Assembly: GCF_003837865.1 (NCBI RefSeq) | Contig: NZ_RQIS01000019.1 | Location: 40,361 to 104,360 of the forward strand | DNA: 64,000 bases | Direction of reading: 5' to 3' | Source: Paraburkholderia dinghuensis | Lineage (GTDB): Bacteria; Pseudomonadota; Gammaproteobacteria; Burkholderiales; Burkholderiaceae | Part shown: positions 58,953-64,000 of the stretch, in pieces | Numbering within the stretch: position 1 is the first letter of the stretch | Layout of the letters: each line of letters starts with the position of its first letter | The notes under the pieces: generated by a model | Told to the model about the DNA's origin: nothing | Databases searched by the model: none | The model's input: only the letters and a program-made list of their open reading frames with translations | Program-made: the position numbers and the translations under genes

Positions 58953-60098
58953 TCAATTCCTCACACCGTTCGAGCCCGTCAGACTTTGCAACCGCACCGC
59001 GTACTGAGCAAGATTGGCCGTTCCAAAAGGATCGACCGTATCGAACACTGCGCGTGCGTGGTCGCGGTACGTCTGGAGTTGCTCGTCATGATGGCGCCAG
59101 GCGTCAAGCAACTGTTCGCCCCCCTGCTTCGCGTCAAAGCCTTCGTAGTAGTAACCGGCGCCCATCTGCGCGAGCCACGGCGAGTTGTGGATCAACGGAT
59201 AGCCGCCATACAACACGTCCAGATAACTGTAATTCTGATCGTTGCACCATTGATGTGCGACGACCGCGTCGGCGTGCTGCGCCATGAAGCCGACGATGTC
59301 GTGCCGTCCGTGGAAGGTCGCGCGGTGCTCGCGCACCAGGTCGAGCGAATTCGCGAGGTGCAGCATCGTGACATGGTCCTTCATGTGCATCGTGTTGAGC
59401 ACATGCATCGCGGCCACGCTGTCGCGTTCGACACGGTATGCCTCATCGCAGACGAGCATCGGTATGCTCGACGTCTTCACAACCGAGATGTTCGGTTCGA
59501 AGATCGCGACGCGCAACCCGCCACCTGCGGCTTTACGTGCATCAAGCGCCGCCTCGTAGCCATAATGGAAACCGTGTGCCGCGACTTCCTGGATACGCCG
59601 CTCCAGAAACTGGGGATGCCACAAATACGGAACCACATGCACCGGACAACGATGCAATGTCCGCATCATCGGCACGCTTGCCTCGTCTTTCGGGAGCACC
59701 CAGATTTCGTCGCAGCGGTCCGGACGTGACGAATGGACGGGCTTGTTGAACACGGCCGGCTCAACGAGTCCGACAAAGGGCTGCCCGCAGCAGTAGTACA
59801 CAACCTTGCGCCCGCGCGCACGCATCAGATCGAGCCACGCGTTGTCGAGCGCCCCGGCCATTTCGACGATCACGTCGACTTCGTCGGTCGCCTGCTGCTG
59901 TTTGATGATGCGCAGGCCCGGCGCAACCTGCTCCACGTCGGCCGGCAATTGTTGCTCGCTGCCCACGTCGATCAGTACGACTGATCGCACGAACGGCAGA
60001 CGCTGAAACGTCTGCGCAACGAAGATAGTGTTCTGTCCCAGACCGTTTTCCCAGATATTCTGGCCCTGGTGGCTGAGAACGGAAATTCCGATACGCAT
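58953..60098 (-). CDS. DUF2827 family protein (first paralogue)
   Basis: A 381-residue paralogue. Motifs: NIWENGLGQNTIFVAQTF (about 14-31), KVVYYCCGQPFV, HVVPYLWHPQFLE, IFEPNISVVKTSSIPML and AHQWCNDQNYSYLDV with YGGYPLIHN. The ATG at 60098 is chosen because it gives the family N-terminus MRIGISVLSHQG; the frame extends 26 codons upstream without support. It starts 87 bp after the autotransporter stop on the same strand and is probably co-transcribed with it. Confidence 0.88.
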   Translation of the reverse strand: MRIGISVLSHQGQNIWENGLGQNTIFVAQTFQRLPFVRSVVLIDVGSEQQLPADVEQVAPGLRIIKQQQATDEVDVIVEMAGALDNAWLDLMRARGRKVVYYCCGQPFVGLVEPAVFNKPVHSSRPDRCDEIWVLPKDEASVPMMRTLHRCPVHVVPYLWHPQFLERRIQEVAAHGFHYGYEAALDARKAAGGGLRVAIFEPNISVVKTSSIPMLVCDEAYRVERDSVAAMHVLNTMHMKDHVTMLHLANSLDLVREHRATFHGRHDIVGFMAQHADAVVAHQWCNDQNYSYLDVLYGGYPLIHNSPWLAQMGAGYYYEGFDAKQGGEQLLDAWRHHDEQLQTYRDHARAVFDTVDPFGTANLAQYAVRLQSLTGSNGVRN

Positions 60099-60185
60099 TG
60101 ATCCCTTCCTGATACTTGTACCCATACCGCGGGCCCGTTTCGTCGAAACGTGCCCGCGGTCCACTCCCCGTAGCACAACCTGCTG

Positions 60186-63100
60186 TTAGTACGTGTACGT
60201 CATACCTACACCCACGTTCTGGTTGGTGCCCGAGACACCGACCCCCACCTTCACGCCGATGTTATTCGTGACGCGCACCGTTGTACCTACTGCAATCGCC
60301 TGATATCCACCGTAGTTCCCTGCGCCAACCCCGATCGACAGCGTCTTGTCCGCATCGACACCCGGAATCATCGTCAGCGCTATCGCAGATGCAATACCCG
60401 AGTACGCGTTCCGGCTGATGCTCTGCATCGCACTGGTGACGCCACCGGTGACGGCGTTGAGCTGGCTCATGTTGATCGCGTCTGTGTCGTCCGTACCGGC
60501 CGCCAGGTTCGTGATACGCCGCTCGTTGCCCGTCGAGCCCACGGATACCGTGTTGTCCTCCTTCGCAATCGACCCCGCACCAAGCGCGACCGAATTCGCG
60601 CCCGTTGCAGTTGCACCAGCACCGAGTGCCACCGAGTTGTTGCCCGCGGCCAGCGAGTTCGCGCCCACCGCGACGGTCGGATCGGCAGTTGCCTGCGCGT
60701 TGTAACCGATCGCCACCGAGCCCGCGTAGGTCGCCGACGCACGGAACCCGACTGCCGTCGTGTTCTCCGCAGTAGCGGCCGCGTTCGAGCCGTAAGCCGT
60801 TGCACCGTCACCCGTGGCCGTCGCGCACAAGCCCGAACCGGTTGCGTCCACACCCGACACCGACGAACAGCCGGCGACATTGACGCTGCCGATCGTCGTG
60901 CCACTGCTTCCGCGCGTCTGCGCCGTACTGTCACTGTTAGCTGCGCCAATCAGTGTGCCCACAACCGTCGCACCTTGCGCTGCCGCAGCATCTACCTGCG
61001 CAGTGAAGGGTTCTATTGATGTAGACAGAGATGCGACTGTCGAGTTCGTGGTAGTGAGGCCGGTCGACAGCGACGTAATGTCCGAGGTCAGTGTCGACAC
61101 GCTCGTCGACAGCGAACCAAGGCTCGTCGACGTCGATCCCGCGAGATCCGAGATCGCCGTGGAACTCGAGGTCGACAGCGAACCGACACCGGTCGACACG
61201 GAAGCGAGACCCGTGGAGATCGAGCTGTCCGTCGTGCCGAGCGCGGTCGAAAGCGAACCGACGTCAACCGCCACGCCGCTTGCATCGAACGTTATCGAGC
61301 TCGACAGGCTGGCAATCGCACTGTCCGTGGACGCTATGCCCGTGGACAGCGAGTTCACGCTCGTCGACAGCGAACTCATGCCGCTCGACGTCGCCGTCGA
61401 CAGGCTCGCGACGGTGCTGTCAGTGGTTTCGAGGCCGGTATCAACCGAATCGACCGCCGTGGACAGCGAAGCCAGACCCGACGACGTCGACGACGACAGG
61501 TTTGCAATCGTCGAGTTCGTGGCCGACATGCTGGCGCTCACCGTGCCTACATCCGTCGACAACGTGCTCAGGCTGCTCGACGTTCCGGCAGACAGGCTCG
61601 CCACCGTGCTGTTGGTGGTCGACAGACCGCTCGAAAGCGATGCGAGGCCGGTCGAAGTCGAAGTGCTAACCGTGCTCAGGCCAGTGGACGCCGAAGTTGC
61701 AAGTGCGCTCACCCCGGTGGACAGCGACGAGAGACCGGTCGAACTGGAACCCGCCAGCGTCGTCAACGTGCTGTTCGCGGTACTGATTCCGCCGGCGAGC
61801 AGGCTCGCCCCGCTGGAAATCGAACTTCCCAGCGTGCCGAGCGTGGTCGTGGTTGTGATGATGCCGGTCGACAGCGAAGCAATGCCGCTCGACGTCGACG
61901 TCGACACCGTCGTAACGGTCGTCGACAGACCATCCATGCTGGTCGAGAGCGAGTCGAAGCCGCTCGCCAGATCGCTGATGCCCGTTGACGTCGACGTCGA
62001 CAGATCGGACGCACCGGTGGACACCGAAGCGAGGCTCGTCGAAGTGGACGTCGACAGGCTGTCGATATCGCCGTCGACCGTCGAGATGCCGGTGGAAAGC
62101 GACGACAGCGTCGTCGACGTTGTCGTCGACAGGCTGTAGATGTCGCTTTGCGCGCCGACCAGGGCGGTAGAGAGCGAAGTGACGGCCGTCGACGACGACG
62201 ACGACAGGCTCGACACGACGCCCGCGATCGTCGACACACTGCTCGAGACCGAACCGATGCCGGCCGATGTCGATGCATCGAGATTGGCGACTGTGCTCTC
62301 GGTCGTGGACAGGCCCGTCGACAGCGATCCTGCCCCCGCAGATACCGAAGCCGACAGAACGGCAAAGCTGCTCTGCGTGGTCGAGAGCCCCGTGGACAGC
62401 GAGCTTGCACCCGTCGAGAGCGACGTCGACACACCTGCGACGTTGCTGCTCGTCGTGGAGAGACCGGTAGACAGTTGCGCCAGTCCGGTGGACGTCGAAG
62501 CGGAGAACTGATCGATGGTCGTGGACAGCGACGACACCGCGCTGGTGACACTCGACACGCTGGCGCTGCCCTGCGTCAGGCCGACGGTCGCGGACCCGGA
62601 CACACTGGTGAGTATGTCGTTGGCCGTCGACAGTCCCGACGACAACGACACGACACCATCCGCCATCGTGGTCGACAGACCGGAGACGGTCGTGGTCACC
62701 GTCGAGAGGCTCGTGCTCAGCGACTGCACACCCGTCGACGCGGATGCGTCGAGCACGTCGAGCGAGCTGTCCGTCGAGCTAAGGCCGCTCGAGAGCGACG
62801 CGAAGCTGGTCGACGTCGAGCCGCTCAGTGCATCGAGCCCCGTCGAGAGCATGGTCAGGCTGCTGGTCGTGCCGGACAGGCCGGTCGACAGCGACGCCAC
62901 GCTTTCCGACGAAGTCGTCGAGAGGCTGCTGAGCGCGCCTTGCTGGCCGGACAGCCCGGACGACAACGATGCCAGTCCGGCCGAGCTGGAAGCCGACATG
63001 CTGCCGAGATCGCTCGTTACCGTCGCGAGACCGGTCGACAGCGAATTCACGTCGCCGTACGACGAAGCCGACAAGCTCGTCAACGTGCTATTCGCGGTTG

Positions 63101-64000
63101 CGACCCCGCTCGATACCGAAGCCAGGCTCGTCGAACCGGAAGCAGACAGCGACGCGACGTTGCTCGTCGTCGTCGAAAGGCCCGACGACAGCGCAGTCAT
63201 GCCGGACGAAGTCGAGATCGACATGGACTGCAGGTCGTCGGTCGCCGCAGCAAGACCGGTCGACAGCGCGGAAAGTCCGGCGAGGGTCGAAACCGAAAGA
63301 CTTGCCGTGGTGCTGTTCGTCGACGACAGGCCGCTCGAGAGCGAGCTGAATCCGGTCGCCGTCGAAACCGACAGGCCCGTCATCGAGCTCGTTGCGGAAG
63401 TGAGCGCGGTCGACAGCGATCCGACGCCAGTCGATACCGAGCCCGACATGCTCGCAATCTTGCTGTCGTTCGTCGCAATGCCGGACGACAGCGACGCAAC
63501 GCTCGTGGAACCCGACACCGCCAGATTGCCAAGCGTGCTGCTCGCGGTAGACAGGCTGCCGGACAGTGCGGCAATGCCGGTCGACGTTTGGGTCGATACG
63601 CTCGATACGATGCTTTCGGTGCTGGCAAGACCCGTAGACAGCGGCGCGAGCGCCGTGGACGCGGACGCCGTGAGGTTAGTCACGTTGTTCTGCGTCGCGC
63701 TGAGGCCCGCCGTAAGCGACGAGACACCGGTCGATGTCGACGTCGTCAAGGCATCGAGACCCGTCGACAGCGAGCCTACTCCGCTCGCGAGCGACGACGT
63801 ACCGGTCGACAGCGAGCTGAGGCTCGCGACCGTGGCCGTGGACAGACTCGTCAGGCCGCTGGCAGTCGTGCTCGCGCCGGTGCTCAGCGACGCAAGGCTC
63901 GCGTCCGTCGACGTCGACAGGCTCGACACCGTGCTGTCCGCCGTCGCCATCGCCGTCGACACCGACACCAGACCCGTCGACGCCGACACCGACAGATCCG
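60186..64000 (-). CDS. Trimeric autotransporter adhesin (YadA-type), C-terminal part; 5' end outside window
   Basis: The frame runs open to the right edge, so the gene is truncated here; at least 1270 residues are visible. Most is a stalk of roughly 40 Ser/Thr-rich units of 25 residues, of the form G-h-x-x-L-S-x-G-L-S-x-x-x-S. Then come YadA-head-like repeats (SVAIGYNAQATADPTVAVG, SVALGAGATATGANSVALG; about 60560-60760), a neck (NERRITNLAAGTDDTDAINM), and a 70-residue membrane anchor ending NVGVGMTYTY. It forms a trimeric surface fibre with self-secretion (type Vc). Three DUF2827 genes follow on the same strand. Confidence 0.94.
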   Translation of the reverse strand, partial: DLSVSASTGLVSVSTAMATADSTVSSLSTSTDASLASLSTGASTTASGLTSLSTATVASLSSLSTGTSSLASGVGSLSTGLDALTTSTSTGVSSLTAGLSATQNNVTNLTASASTALAPLSTGLASTESIVSSVSTQTSTGIAALSGSLSTASSTLGNLAVSGSTSVASLSSGIATNDSKIASMSGSVSTGVGSLSTALTSATSSMTGLSVSTATGFSSLSSGLSSTNSTTASLSVSTLAGLSALSTGLAAATDDLQSMSISTSSGMTALSSGLSTTTSNVASLSASGSTSLASVSSGVATANSTLTSLSASSYGDVNSLSTGLATVTSDLGSMSASSSAGLASLSSGLSGQQGALSSLSTTSSESVASLSTGLSGTTSSLTMLSTGLDALSGSTSTSFASLSSGLSSTDSSLDVLDASASTGVQSLSTSLSTVTTTVSGLSTTMADGVVSLSSGLSTANDILTSVSGSATVGLTQGSASVSSVTSAVSSLSTTIDQFSASTSTGLAQLSTGLSTTSSNVAGVSTSLSTGASSLSTGLSTTQSSFAVLSASVSAGAGSLSTGLSTTESTVANLDASTSAGIGSVSSSVSTIAGVVSSLSSSSSTAVTSLSTALVGAQSDIYSLSTTTSTTLSSLSTGISTVDGDIDSLSTSTSTSLASVSTGASDLSTSTSTGISDLASGFDSLSTSMDGLSTTVTTVSTSTSSGIASLSTGIITTTTTLGTLGSSISSGASLLAGGISTANSTLTTLAGSSSTGLSSLSTGVSALATSASTGLSTVSTSTSTGLASLSSGLSTTNSTVASLSAGTSSSLSTLSTDVGTVSASMSATNSTIANLSSSTSSGLASLSTAVDSVDTGLETTDSTVASLSTATSSGMSSLSTSVNSLSTGIASTDSAIASLSSSITFDASGVAVDVGSLSTALGTTDSSISTGLASVSTGVGSLSTSSSTAISDLAGSTSTSLGSLSTSVSTLTSDITSLSTGLTTTNSTVASLSTSIEPFTAQVDAAAAQGATVVGTLIGAANSDSTAQTRGSSGTTIGSVNVAGCSSVSGVDATGSGLCATATGDGATAYGSNAAATAENTTAVGFRASATYAGSVAIGYNAQATADPTVAVGANSLAAGNNSVALGAGATATGANSVALGAGSIAKEDNTVSVGSTGNERRITNLAAGTDDTDAINMSQLNAVTGGVTSAMQSISRNAYSGIASAIALTMIPGVDADKTLSIGVGAGNYGGYQAIAVGTTVRVTNNIGVKVGVGVSGTNQNVGVGMTYTY
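61020..64000 (-). repeat. 75-bp coding repeat array of the adhesin stalk
   Basis: About 40 imperfect 75-bp units in tandem, each coding for 25 residues. Hydrophobic or small residues recur at unit positions 2, 5, 9, 12, 16, 19 and 23, giving spacings 3-4-3-4-3-4-4, that is two heptads and one hendecad. A few shorter units interrupt the register near 61950-62050. The array continues beyond the window. Confidence 0.8.

Noticed and set aside
61020..64000. Regular 75-bp repeats considered as a CRISPR array
   Set aside because: Units are contiguous, diverged and encode a continuous Ser/Thr-rich protein with no spacer sequences; they are the stalk of the adhesin.
1..64000. Search by eye for tRNA and rRNA genes
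   Set aside because: No cloverleaf with a GTTCRA-type T-loop and acceptor stem, and no rRNA-like sequence, was found.

Overview
The window reads as a chromosomal or chromid segment of a Burkholderiaceae bacterium, most like Burkholderia, Paraburkholderia or Caballeronia. The basis is high GC with strong third-position GC in nearly all genes, and a gene content of a Wzx/Wzy exopolysaccharide cluster, a pgaABCD cluster, DUF2827 proteins beside a YadA-type trimeric autotransporter, a ba3-type oxidase and PPK2. The assignment to family is inference from content; no rRNA or other marker gene lies in the window.

Region 1 (about 0.1-23.7 kb) is an exopolysaccharide locus. A long minus-strand run begins with a GlxA/AraC-type regulator and continues with manC, a WcaJ-type priming transferase, Wza, a Wzc-type tyrosine kinase, four glycosyltransferases, a Wzy-like polymerase, a Wzx-like flippase, a hexapeptide acetyltransferase and a large exported beta-propeller protein. 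Several junctions are 4-base ATGA overlaps. No Wzb-type phosphatase is present. Across an unusually AT-rich 868-bp gap, plus-strand wcaI, a PhyH-type dioxygenase and wcaF probably supply further sugar transfer and decoration.

Region 2 (23.8-27.1 kb) is a metal resistance module: a CadR/PbrR-type MerR regulator, a textbook 19-bp-spacer promoter with a perfect dyad, a CadA-type P1B ATPase and a small GDCCVxC-like protein.

Region 3 (27.3-38.6 kb) is a poly-N-acetylglucosamine cluster, pgaA-B-C-D, an unrecognised exported protein, and glmS, all on the minus strand. GlmS makes glucosamine-6-phosphate, the precursor of the UDP-GlcNAc polymerised by PgaCD. Two small plus-strand envelope proteins diverge from pgaA.

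Region 4 (38.8-46.1 kb) is mixed: an MFS transporter, a small membrane protein, a cupin remnant, PPK2, a nitronate monooxygenase, a SnoaL-like protein, a two-lobed exported aspartic protease, and a decayed quinone oxidoreductase broken by a 10-bp duplication.

Region 5 (46.5-52.6 kb) is a ba3-type oxidase operon: a di-haem cytochrome c, a tri-haem cytochrome c, a small single-span subunit, oxidase subunits II and I, and a second di-haem cytochrome c, followed by OsmC and a cupin.

Region 6 (52.9-64 kb) holds an AT-rich HpaB-like flavin monooxygenase next to two IS5-family remnants, three small exported proteins, three paralogous DUF2827 proteins in tandem, and the C-terminal part of a giant trimeric autotransporter whose stalk is a 25-residue Ser/Thr-rich repeat. 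The autotransporter and the three DUF2827 genes look like one operon and form the best candidate for an incompletely described system, a surface adhesin with its own dedicated modification enzymes.
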